In this document: in pieces, positions 15,075-21,785 of the stretch
Layout of the letters: each line of letters begins with the position of its first letter
Numbering within the stretch: position 1 is the first letter of the stretch
DNA from: G039029935 sp039029935
GTDB lineage: Bacteria; Chloroflexota; Anaerolineae; Caldilineales; Caldilineaceae
Assembly (NCBI GenBank): GCA_039029935.1
Contig: JBCCFC010000041.1
Span: 1 to 21,785 of the forward strand
DNA: 21,785 bases
Direction: 5' to 3'
Made by a program: the position numbers and the translations under genes
Notes under the pieces: generated by a model
What the model saw: the letters and a program-made list of their open reading frames with translations, nothing else
What the model was told of the DNA's origin: nothing
Database searches by the model: none

Positions 15075-17108
15075 GAAAACCAAACAAATCAATACAGTCT
15101 ACAGATCATGGTCCAATGGATTCATTGGCGTCTTTTACAACAAATCTCCGCGCTTGATCCAGAGATAGGCAAAAAACTAGCGGTATCAGATGACACAAAA
15201 CTCGACCAGCTCACACTGGAAATCGCTACACTCCATCATCAGAAGCCTACACCCAATATTGTCAAATTACAACATCATTTTAACCTCTCTTGGTTTGAGG
15301 TCCAGATTATCTGGCTCTGTTTGGCCGTTGAGGTCAACCCAGAGTTGGCAATGCTGTGTAGCATCCTCCAGCAGGACCCTGAACTGACCTACCCAACCTT
15401 TGCCCTTGCCATGTCACTGCTGGAAGAGGCCAACTGGCAGGCATTATCACCAAACGCACCGTTACGTCACTGGCATTTGATCCATGTCACGCGTCAAGGA
15501 GCCAAACCGCTCATGCACTGTCCGCTGCAACTGGATGAACGACTCATCTACTATTTGCAGGGTCTTGAGATCACAGAGACACGTTTACAAGCCTATACCT
15601 TGACGTTGCCCGATACTGCCGAGATGTTGGTCCTCCCTCATTCACAGCAGCAGCACATCGACACGGCGACGCACTATTTAGCGCAACGCTATACACAAAC
15701 ACAGAATCTTGCTGAACCCACCGTCATCCAATTGGTGGGGAGCGACACCATCAGCAAACAGACCGTTGCCCAACGCATTGCCAAACAAATGGGCATCAGG
15801 CTCTATCACCTACAGCTACCACTTGTTCCCCACCAAGCCACTGAGTTTCTTGATTGGGTGCGGCTTTGGAATCGCGAACGACGTTTGTCACCGCTGGGGT
15901 TATACATTGACATTGAACAGGTCGAGCCGCAATCAACCGACGAGCCAAGCGACCGTAGCTATCAACATCGACTGGTGCGCCTGCTTTATTACTGCGAGGG
16001 GTTGTGCTTTGTCGATACCTATACCGCGCTCAAAAAGCTGCCCCAACGGACGCTCACGCTCGATGTACGTAAACCGACTACATCGGAGCAGATGCAGGCT
16101 TGGCAGTCGGTTCTTCAAGATGATTCAACAACGAATGTCGCAGATGTTGCCATGCAGCTAGGCGCACAGTTCAACTTCAACCTCTCCACCATCCACACCA
16201 TTAGCCAGACCACAGCCAGTACCCTTTCTACGGGTATCGCCCTGCATCATAGTTCTTTATGGGAAACATGCTTGATCCATAGCCGTGCCGCCATTGACGA
16301 ACTGGCTGAACGGATTGTCCCCAAAGCGCGGTGGGATGACATCGTGCTACCCGATGCCGAACGTCAGGTATTATGGCTGATTGGCGAGCAGGTGCGGCGT
16401 CAGGGGGCGATCTATGAGCAGTGGGGCTTTCGCAACAAGTCTAGCCGAGGTTTGGGCATGACTGTACTCTTTGCAGGCGAAAGTGGCACAGGCAAAACAA
16501 TGGCCGCTGAAGTGCTTGCCAGCTATCTCAACCTCAACCTCTATCGCATTGACCTCTCATCCATGATCAGCAAGTATATCGGCGAAACGGAGAAGAATCT
16601 GCGCAAAGTCTTTGATGCGGCTGACGAAGGCGGCATGATTCTCTTTTTTGACGAAGCGGATGCCCTGTTTGGCAAACGCAGCGAGGTGCGCAGTAGCCAC
16701 GACCGCTACGCCAATATCGAGGTCAACTACCTCTTACAGCGTATTGAAGCCTTTCAGGGGCTGGCAATTTTGGCAACCAACTTTAAATCTAGCCTGGATG
16801 ATGCCTTTACGCGCCGCATCCGTTTCTCTGTCACCTTCTCCAAACCTGACACAGTACGACTGGAACGCATTTGGCAACAAGCATTCCCCCCTGAAACACC
16901 TTGTGATGGTTTGGATTACAGCTACCTAGCATCACGCTTCAAGCTCACAGGTGGTAGCATCGCCAACATTGCGCTCAACGCCGCGTTTATGGCGCATGTT
17001 GATGAGTCGCCTGTCGGTATGACGCATGTAATGCGTGCCATCTATTTGGAAGAACTCAAGGGGGGTCGCATGGTGAATGAGGCAGACTTTATATGGACAG
17101 ACACATAG
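15072..17108 (+). CDS. Two-domain AAA+ ATPase, contractile-injection-system type
   Basis: This 678-residue protein has a helical N-terminal part (1-200), a degenerate AAA-like segment (about 218-300, VIQLVGSDTISKQTVAQRIA in the P-loop position without GKT, then LYIDIE where Walker B would be) and a complete AAA+ domain. In the latter, Walker A is GESGTGKT (469-476), Walker B is ILFFDEAD (D527, E528), sensor 1 is ATNF (N570) and the arginine-finger segment is FTRRIRF (581-584). A pore-loop-like SKYIGETEKNL sits between them. This layout and length match the ATPase associated with extracellular contractile injection systems (Afp15/Pvc15 type), which acts in particle assembly or cargo loading. 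The motifs identify a AAA+ protein with certainty. The injection-system link is from overall resemblance and the neighbour. No structural injection gene is in the window. Confidence 0.85.
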   Translation: MENQTNQYSLQIMVQWIHWRLLQQISALDPEIGKKLAVSDDTKLDQLTLEIATLHHQKPTPNIVKLQHHFNLSWFEVQIIWLCLAVEVNPELAMLCSILQQDPELTYPTFALAMSLLEEANWQALSPNAPLRHWHLIHVTRQGAKPLMHCPLQLDERLIYYLQGLEITETRLQAYTLTLPDTAEMLVLPHSQQQHIDTATHYLAQRYTQTQNLAEPTVIQLVGSDTISKQTVAQRIAKQMGIRLYHLQLPLVPHQATEFLDWVRLWNRERRLSPLGLYIDIEQVEPQSTDEPSDRSYQHRLVRLLYYCEGLCFVDTYTALKKLPQRTLTLDVRKPTTSEQMQAWQSVLQDDSTTNVADVAMQLGAQFNFNLSTIHTISQTTASTLSTGIALHHSSLWETCLIHSRAAIDELAERIVPKARWDDIVLPDAERQVLWLIGEQVRRQGAIYEQWGFRNKSSRGLGMTVLFAGESGTGKTMAAEVLASYLNLNLYRIDLSSMISKYIGETEKNLRKVFDAADEGGMILFFDEADALFGKRSEVRSSHDRYANIEVNYLLQRIEAFQGLAILATNFKSSLDDAFTRRIRFSVTFSKPDTVRLERIWQQAFPPETPCDGLDYSYLASRFKLTGGSIANIALNAAFMAHVDESPVGMTHVMRAIYLEELKGGRMVNEADFIWTDT

Positions 17109-17188
17109 GATACAATCTGATTCTTTGTCCATTTTATTTGACGAAAAGCTGGACCTACGGTTACAATGATGCGATAGCAGCAGAGAGG

Positions 17189-17256
17189 CTATACAGCGAG
17201 ACTATGCTGGCACTATGCTGGCACTATGCAGACACAGTGCCGACACAGTGCATGTT
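17189..17256. repeat. 11-nt tandem repeat array upstream of the cargo candidate gene
   Basis: There are five units in a row: CTATGCTGGCA (17202), CTATGCTGGCA (17213), CTATGCAGACA (17224), CAGTGCCGACA (17235) and CAGTGCATGTT (17246), preceded by a looser CTATACAGCGA at 17189. The GGCACT and AGTGCC parts also allow hairpin pairing. The array ends just before the ribosome binding site AGGTGA. Confidence 0.75.
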
Positions 17257-17274
17257 TAGGTGAAATATAAATTT

Positions 17275-18915
17275 ATGAATGATACACAAGGCAATCAACA
17301 AGTCCGGCGAAAAATCCGGCAACGGATTCCTAAGCCGTTACCATTCCACATACAAAAACAACATAACACACAGTTGACTGAGGATGAAGATCGATCTCCA
17401 TCTCGTTCTATTTGGGATTCTGGGCATAGCTCTGTGATTCAGCCGCCAATATCCACCGTCATATCCCGTGAACCTAGCTCAATCATCCAAAATCATCCAT
17501 CATCGCTTATACAGCGCGATTTTGCGACAGATACAACAATGGCTTCAGATGAGCATGAACAGCCACACAACTCATCTCACCGCCAACAAATAAATCGTAC
17601 CACAGGTGATGTGATCCAGCGGAAGCCAAAGGTTGGCATGGAATTACAAATCCGACATCCGGGTCTTCGGCAAAAAGGATGGAAGCAAGATAAATATCGG
17701 CCAGAGCGAATTATTGATACGTGGGACAAACCCGGTAGGGGGCCTATTTTAGACCACTATCTGGGCGATTTTACCATTGAGGCCGATGGGAATGATGTTG
17801 AATATGTATTTGATGCACAACCAGCAACCAAAGATGGGAAACGAATGCTGGAGTTGAGTGCGATGTTTGCTGCGGCATTTCATGAAAAATTCCGCAGCGG
17901 TGATAAAGAGTCTTTAGAGGCATGGACAGAAGCCAAAAATGTTGTCTATCACGATCACCTTCCAACACCTCGATTACAGTTTAAAGGCAAAAACGGCAGG
18001 ACCTATTACTATGAAACCAATACGGCCAAGGCTGCTCCTCAGTTTAGTTTGGGGGTGCGGTTGGATAGAGTCACCGAATTTTTCAAAGGCTATGCAGGGT
18101 TAAGTAGCCGTGTAGATAAGTCTGTCCGTGATATGTGGAGTCCATTGCAACTTAGCTATCTATCACAACGAGGAAAACAGACTGGCAAGGGCAAAAAAGA
18201 CCCAACAAAGTGGGCAAAAAGTGCGATGAAAGATGAACTCCCCTATGACCCGCAGGAGTATATGCCTTCGCGATTATTATATGTGGCCGAAGCGGTTGAA
18301 AGTTTGGGCGAAGGCTTCAATACCCCTAAAGTTCAGTCATTTTTGGTGCTGGTTTCAGAGTATGTCAAATATACACACAAGGGATTTATCAACGCCAAGA
18401 TGAACTTGCCCATAATGGGGCGGACCTCGATGGTCGAAATTTGGAACACAATGGAGAATGATGAGAAAGATGCCATTACCACAATCATGGAAGGTGTAAC
18501 ATTGGCTGATCGCAAACGACGACGAAAACTATTTGGTCAATCGAGCATCGCTGGTTTGAATATTGCGGATGACTCTAGCACAGGGGCAACGCGTCTGTCA
18601 GCGTGGTGGGCAGCGTGTAAACAGGGACGTGATTTGCTCGCAACGAAGGGCTATCATGGCATTAGTGAGATTTATGAGGGTGAGCATGAGGATAAGGAAG
18701 TAGAGGTCGGTTGGGAGGCAACTAGCAAAAAATATGGCATCACAAGTCCATTGGATATTGATCTAAAAGATGGTCCTGGTCCGGAGGCAAATGATGTACT
18801 GGGCACGATTTTAGAAGTGCGTCAACTCCGACCTCTTGATACCGATGAATGGCCGATGATGGCGCGCACCATTGCGGATATCGCGATGTGGGCCAATGAG
18901 TTGGATGGCACATAA
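17275..18915 (+). CDS. Large unknown protein with IQ-motif-rich N-terminus; candidate injection-system cargo
   Basis: From the ATG at 17275 (AGGTGA about 12 nt upstream) this is 546 residues. A GTG five codons earlier is the alternative. Residues 1-125 are polar and disordered-looking, with a basic beginning (RRKIRQRIPKP) and a repeated motif: HSSVIQPP, PSSIIQNH, SSLIQRDF and DVIQRKPK. The remaining ~420 residues look folded and mainly helical, including PATKDGKRMLELSAMF, APQFSLGVRL and a basic patch LADRKRRRKLFG. There is no signal peptide, membrane segment or catalytic motif that I recognise. IQR-rich disordered leaders are common in proteins encoded with contractile injection systems. With the AAA+ gene 166 bp upstream, a role as cargo or effector is a reasonable inference, not shown. 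Confidence 0.75.
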   Translation: MNDTQGNQQVRRKIRQRIPKPLPFHIQKQHNTQLTEDEDRSPSRSIWDSGHSSVIQPPISTVISREPSSIIQNHPSSLIQRDFATDTTMASDEHEQPHNSSHRQQINRTTGDVIQRKPKVGMELQIRHPGLRQKGWKQDKYRPERIIDTWDKPGRGPILDHYLGDFTIEADGNDVEYVFDAQPATKDGKRMLELSAMFAAAFHEKFRSGDKESLEAWTEAKNVVYHDHLPTPRLQFKGKNGRTYYYETNTAKAAPQFSLGVRLDRVTEFFKGYAGLSSRVDKSVRDMWSPLQLSYLSQRGKQTGKGKKDPTKWAKSAMKDELPYDPQEYMPSRLLYVAEAVESLGEGFNTPKVQSFLVLVSEYVKYTHKGFINAKMNLPIMGRTSMVEIWNTMENDEKDAITTIMEGVTLADRKRRRKLFGQSSIAGLNIADDSSTGATRLSAWWAACKQGRDLLATKGYHGISEIYEGEHEDKEVEVGWEATSKKYGITSPLDIDLKDGPGPEANDVLGTILEVRQLRPLDTDEWPMMARTIADIAMWANELDGT

Positions 18916-19073
18916 AATAATACGTCATTTGTCTTGCTTAGTCGTCAGTCAAAAAAACTAGATGTTTTGTTGAGAAATACGACGAAAAGTCGATGCCAGA
19001 GAAGAACGTGTTATGCTACAATTAAACCAGATTGAGTAATGGATTTTGAATGGGTTTCTCCTATTGTGTGTGT

Positions 19074-19107
19074 AAAAAAAGCTATTGCAACTGCAATAGC
19101 TTTTTTT
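19074..19107. terminator. Bidirectional Rho-independent terminator
   Basis: Seven A residues, then GCTATTGCA-ac-TGCAATAGC, then seven T residues form a perfect palindrome with a U-tract on either strand. It ends the AAA+/cargo unit about 160 nt after its stop. It could also stop leftward transcription, though no converging gene is nearby. Confidence 0.9.
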
Positions 19108-19150
19108 ATTTGCGCAATTATATCTTATTATAAGGCCAACTCACTGTAAC

Positions 19151-19262
19151 CGTGCGGGTTTGGCCTAAATGGGTACGTTATTTAGGAATGACAACTATTT
19201 AACTTATGCACGTTCAGTCAGCACGCCCCGTGCGGGTCTGATCCAAATGGGTACGTTATTTA
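19151..19262. repeat. Pair of 34-bp direct repeats
   Basis: Copies at 19151-19184 and 19229-19262 share CGTGCGGGT and AAATGGGTACGTTATTTA exactly and differ at four positions between them. The second copy is entered through a palindrome GCACG-ccc-CGTGC (19221-19233). The spacing is 78 bp. They lie upstream of the PIG-L gene. Confidence 0.75.
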
Positions 19263-19367
19263 ATCACCATTCCTTCGAAGAGCAAGCCTATGGGATACAT
19301 GGGTGAGAACCTCTCTTTGGGATATGGATGAGGTAGAAGTTGAGAAAACCATTGAAAGGACAATTTT

Positions 19368-20072
19368 ATGACGGAGAAGTTACGTGTTCTAGCTGTCGGC
19401 GCACACCCAGATGATGTAGAAATTTGTTGTGGTGGCACATTGGCGCGCTATGCAGCAGCGGGGCATCATGTGATGATGGCCTATGCCACCAACGGCGATA
19501 AGGGGCATTTGGAGATTCCACCAGCGGAGTTGGCCGTGATCCGTGAACGTGAATCGAGAGCCGCGGCCGCTGTGATTGGGGCGGAGGTCTTTTGGCTGGG
19601 CTTTCCTGACGCCGAGTTGTTCTATGACAGCGAGACACGGCTGGCCTTTATCGACATGATGCGGCAGGCACGTCCTGACATCATGTTTATCCACTGGCCG
19701 GAAGCCTATCATCCTGACCATGTAGCGGCGGGTCAACTGGCGTTTAGTGCCAACTACATCAGCGGTGTGCCGCACATCAAGACGGATAATCCCGCCTCAG
19801 ATCGTGTGGCGCGTATCTATTATATGGACGTTGCGCATGATATGTTGGCAGAAACGGCTGAGTATGTCGATATCACCGAAGTCTATGAACTGAAACGCCA
19901 GATGATGGCCGCGCATGAAAGCCAGTTGGTGTGGCTGCGTGAGCATGATGGCGTGGATATCTTGGCGAGTATGGAAACGCGGGATATTGCCAAGGGGCAG
20001 CAGTGTGGGGTGAAATATGCGGAGCGGTTTGTACCGCGTGGTTTTAGGCCGATAACACGGTTGTTACCATAG
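19368..20072 (+). CDS. PIG-L (LmbE-like) family zinc deacetylase
   Basis: This 234-residue cytosolic enzyme has the zinc-binding motif AHPDD (H13, D16) and the second ligand motif HPDH (H118), in the order expected for PIG-L/LmbE N-acetylglucosaminyl deacetylases. The family removes acetyl groups from GlcNAc-type sugars in bacillithiol, mycothiol, antibiotic or glycolipid pathways, and the substrate here cannot be told. GKLEIPP-like DKGHLEIPPAEL and RERESRAAAAVIGAEVFWLGFPDAEL are typical of the branch common in Chloroflexota and Planctomycetes. AAAGGA precedes the ATG by 7 nt. It stands alone on the plus strand and converges on the DUF5615 gene with 8 bp between stops. Confidence 0.93.
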   Translation: MTEKLRVLAVGAHPDDVEICCGGTLARYAAAGHHVMMAYATNGDKGHLEIPPAELAVIRERESRAAAAVIGAEVFWLGFPDAELFYDSETRLAFIDMMRQARPDIMFIHWPEAYHPDHVAAGQLAFSANYISGVPHIKTDNPASDRVARIYYMDVAHDMLAETAEYVDITEVYELKRQMMAAHESQLVWLREHDGVDILASMETRDIAKGQQCGVKYAERFVPRGFRPITRLLP

Positions 20073-20080
20073 ATTGATGC

Positions 20081-20434
20081 TCACGGTAATGGACGTTGGC
20101 GTATCCGTTGTCTGTCAACTACCGTGAAGCAGTCTGTGATATCTAGTTCACTAACCTCAAGTAGGCGAAGGACGTGCATACCGGGTTCTTGTGGTGTTAA
20201 TGGGTTGTAACGAAAGTATAGCACGGGGGCGGAAACAAGATGGATGCGGTAGATTAGCTCACCATAATCTCGATCAAAGGTCAAAATAATGCAAGATTCG
20301 GAAACCGCACGTGCGAGTACAAGGTCATCGGTAATGCCTGGTGACTCTTCACTAATGGATATAACATCATGCCCAGCTTTTCTAAGGAGATAGACGCTTG
20401 GTAATGGGAAGTTTTCATTGGCTAGAAATTTCAT
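20081..20434 (-). CDS. DUF5615 PIN-like toxin
   Basis: This 117-residue protein belongs to the DUF5615 family of PIN-like (Mut7-C related) putative ribonucleases. The first strand reads KFLANENFP, followed by LLRKAGHDVISISE, then ITDDLVLARAVSESCIILTFDRDYGELIY. The acidic residues of ENFP, TDD and DRD are in the positions expected for a metal-dependent nuclease centre. It is about the full family length. The ATG overlaps the stop of the DUF433 gene by one base (TGATG), the standard antitoxin-toxin arrangement in which the antitoxin is made first. Toxicity has been little tested for this family, so toxin status is from context. Confidence 0.9.
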   Translation of the reverse strand: MKFLANENFPLPSVYLLRKAGHDVISISEESPGITDDLVLARAVSESCIILTFDRDYGELIYRIHLVSAPVLYFRYNPLTPQEPGMHVLRLLEVSELDITDCFTVVDRQRIRQRPLP

Positions 20435-20685
20435 CAGGCTATTTCCAATTGCATTTCATTTGGGATGATGTAGAAGGCATCGTCACGCAGACTTTCAGCT
20501 GCAAACGCAAAGACAGCTTGTACTGATGCCATTGTGAGCTGTGGATAGCTCTCAAAGATTTGCTCAAAACTCCAGCCATTTGCAAAAAGTCCGAGTAAAA
20601 AGTCAACAGATAGCCTTGTGCCTTTGACCACAGGTTTTCCTACAAGAATATTTGGGTCCGAGTGGATATAGTCATGCCAATTCAT
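20434..20685 (-). CDS. DUF433 antitoxin
   Basis: This 83-residue DUF433 protein shows the hallmark GKPVVKGTRLSVDFLLGLFANGWSFEQIFESYP, a winged-helix-like fold that binds DNA in the VapB-like sense, and a helical C-terminus (VQAVFAFAAESLRD) likely to contact the partner. AAGGA lies about 11 nt before the ATG at 20685. It is the first gene of a two-gene antitoxin/toxin unit with the DUF5615 gene and probably represses the unit. A hairpin-forming inverted repeat is found 45 bp upstream. Confidence 0.92.
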   Translation of the reverse strand: MNWHDYIHSDPNILVGKPVVKGTRLSVDFLLGLFANGWSFEQIFESYPQLTMASVQAVFAFAAESLRDDAFYIIPNEMQLEIA

Positions 20686-20730
20686 TCGTTGTCCATCCTT
20701 TCCACATTTATTTTACAGTTCATGGTTAGT

Positions 20731-20785
20731 GGCTATTTGAGTTTCTGTAGGGTCGATTTTGTAACCCCATAAACCTCAAATAGCC
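20731..20785. repeat. Inverted repeat upstream of the toxin-antitoxin unit
   Basis: GGCTATTTGAG (20731-20741) and its exact reverse complement CTCAAATAGCC (20775-20785) are separated by 33 bp that contain further partial pairing (AGGGT / AACCCC). There is no T-tract after it on the minus strand. It lies between the dioxygenase stop and the DUF433 start, so it may be a terminator-like stem, an operator or a dispersed palindrome. Confidence 0.75.
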
Positions 20786-20861
20786 TGTATCTTGGCTATG
20801 ATAGCAGGATAGTTGATCTGTTCTGTTTTGTCTAGTTTTGAAGAACAGAATTCAACCCAAT

Positions 20862-21653
20862 CTACTCACTCAACGGCTCCACATCCAAAATATACCGAGC
20901 CTCTGCCGTCAAACGTGCATCCGTCTCTGGGCGCAGATAGGCTTGTTGATCCGTCTGCTGTTTATTTTCACGCGCGGTAAAGGCACTGTGGTAGACGCGA
21001 CGCATCCGCTGTGAATTGTTCGTTGTGCCGCCATGCCAAATCTGTCCATTGAAGAAGCCGACGGACCCTGCTGGCCCTGTGATGTAGACCTCTTCGGGGT
21101 GCGTTGCCAACAAATCCTCCATCTGATCTTGGGGGAAGGTCGGCCAGCGATGACTACCGGGTACAACACGAGTGGGGCCATTGTCCGGTGTCAGGTCATC
21201 AAGCATCCACAGGGCGTTGGTTTGGTGAAAACGGCCTTCGATGCGCGAACCGCCAAAGTCGGAATGGAGACGCTGTTGACCGTGACCAGGCTGTGGATCG
21301 TGGCCGTTGAGCGAAACCAACTTGAACGGTCGCTGGATGACATGATAGGCACAGGCCAATACCACCGGATGCGTGTAGATGCCATCAAAGACGCTGCCCT
21401 TGTTGACCAGATCGGCCAGCCGTCGGATTTTGTTGTAGTGTCCAACACTCACTTCACTGCCAGCCTGCTCGCCTTCTTCTGCGGTGAGCCGCTCAAAAGT
21501 ATTGCGCATGTCATCCAGCCATTCAGGGTCGATGACGTTGTGAATCACCGTGTAGCCCAGTTCGTCCAGCTCATCCCGATGATGCTGGGTAATAGTTTGA
21601 TCGGTGACACCGTAGGTCCCCAGCACCGATTCGATTGATATATTTTGTGTCAT
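20862..21653 (-). CDS. Phytanoyl-CoA dioxygenase (PhyH) family Fe(II)/2-oxoglutarate oxygenase
   Basis: The protein is 263 residues from the ATG at 21653, chosen because AAAAAAGGAGAAAACC immediately precedes it. An in-frame start at 21698 would place the ribosome binding site inside the gene. The double-stranded beta-helix carries the iron ligands H130-x-D132 (RLHSDFG) and H207 (IWHGGTTNN). The arginine at 216 or 218 (SQRMRR) can bind the 2-oxoglutarate carboxylate. VVPGSHRWP is a family signature. PhyH proteins hydroxylate lipids, secondary metabolites or small amines. The substrate here is unknown, as for the many paralogues typical of Chloroflexota and sponge-associated bacteria. Confidence 0.92.
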   Translation of the reverse strand: MTQNISIESVLGTYGVTDQTITQHHRDELDELGYTVIHNVIDPEWLDDMRNTFERLTAEEGEQAGSEVSVGHYNKIRRLADLVNKGSVFDGIYTHPVVLACAYHVIQRPFKLVSLNGHDPQPGHGQQRLHSDFGGSRIEGRFHQTNALWMLDDLTPDNGPTRVVPGSHRWPTFPQDQMEDLLATHPEEVYITGPAGSVGFFNGQIWHGGTTNNSQRMRRVYHSAFTARENKQQTDQQAYLRPETDARLTAEARYILDVEPLSE

Positions 21654-21669
21654 GGTTTTCTCCTTTTTT

Positions 21670-21698
21670 AGTACAAAGTTTTCTTTGCAATTTGACAA
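21670..21698 (-). promoter_or_regulatory. Probable promoter of the PhyH-family gene
   Basis: On the minus strand TTGTCA (21698-21693, 5/6 to consensus) and TGTACT (21675-21670, 4/6) are spaced by 17 bp. They lie just upstream of AAGGAG and the start at 21653, giving a very short leader of about 10 nt. Confidence 0.5.
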
Positions 21699-21735
21699 AT
21701 GAGAAGTGTCCCTACTGTATCAGTTTTCCATTAAA

Positions 21736-21777
21736 AAGGCCTTAACAAAAAGGATAGGAACCCTTTACAAAGGCCTT
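21736..21777. repeat. Two AAGGCCTT palindromes
   Basis: The 8-bp palindrome AAGGCCTT occurs at 21736-21743 and 21770-21777, in the similar contexts TTAAAAAGGCCTTAAC and TTACAAAGGCCTTCAA, 34 bp apart. They lie upstream of the PhyH promoter and could be an operator pair. Confidence 0.5.
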
Positions 21778-21785
21778 CAAAAACA

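Larger units (their letters stand above)
18916..19367. other. 452-bp gap with terminator and repeats, no gene
   Basis: No coding region is supported. The gap holds a small hairpin (CGAC-gaaaa-GTCG near 18980), the strong hairpin at 19074-19107, a weak inverted repeat AAGGCCAA/TTGGCCTA flanking 19133-19168, and the paired direct repeats at 19151-19262. Confidence 0.7.

Noticed and set aside
21033..21638. A 201-codon open frame on plus, antisense to the PhyH-family gene
   Set aside because: The opposite strand encodes all iron-ligand motifs and has a good ribosome binding site; this frame is a by-product.

Overview
The window looks like a chromosomal segment of a free-living Chloroflexota-type bacterium (Anaerolineae or Caldilineae-like). 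This is inferred from the mix of gene families, not from a marker phylogeny. The pointers are lipoprotein solute-binding proteins with Tat-like signals of the RRDFL...AACAPA kind, a Uma2-family nuclease, a retropepsin-like protease next to a DUF104-type protein, a DUF433/DUF5615 toxin-antitoxin pair, many short palindromic and heptameric intergenic repeats, and an injection-system-type AAA+ ATPase. Cyanobacteria share several of these families, so the assignment is moderate. No rRNA, tRNA, CRISPR array or intact insertion sequence was seen.

Region 1 (1-2053, minus strand) holds two translationally coupled YIP1-like membrane proteins followed by the N-terminal third of the DNA-repair ATPase RadA, which runs off the left edge. 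Region 2 (2153-2876) is a HigBA toxin-antitoxin module in which both genes are frameshifted.

Region 3 (2974-13995, minus strand) is a long co-directional peptide-utilisation cluster. In order of transcription it contains two paralogous peptide-binding lipoproteins, a DUF104-type protein with a duplicated domain, a retropepsin-like protease, permeases DppB and DppC, a tiny membrane protein, an unknown protein, a Uma2 protein, a serine hydrolase of the beta-lactamase fold and an N-acyl-D-amino-acid deacylase. The logic is capture and import of peptides or acyl-amino acids, then intracellular hydrolysis of D-configured or acylated products. The transporter ATPases (DppD/DppF type) are absent here. 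Several palindromic repeats lie between these genes. A TlpA-like thioredoxin (14304-14825, minus) follows.

Region 4 (14826-19107, plus strand) is the most unusual part. It has a two-domain AAA+ ATPase resembling those of extracellular contractile injection systems, followed by a large unknown protein with a low-complexity N-terminus carrying repeated S-S-[VIL]-I-Q motifs, then a strong bidirectional terminator. No sheath, tube or baseplate gene is present, so this would be an orphan ATPase plus candidate cargo unit. The upstream regions carry an inverted repeat over the ATPase start codon and an 11-nt tandem array before the second gene.

Region 5 (19108-21785) contains a pair of direct repeats, a PIG-L (LmbE-like) deacetylase on plus, and on minus a DUF433/DUF5615 toxin-antitoxin pair and a phytanoyl-CoA-dioxygenase-like enzyme with a recognisable promoter and ribosome binding site.
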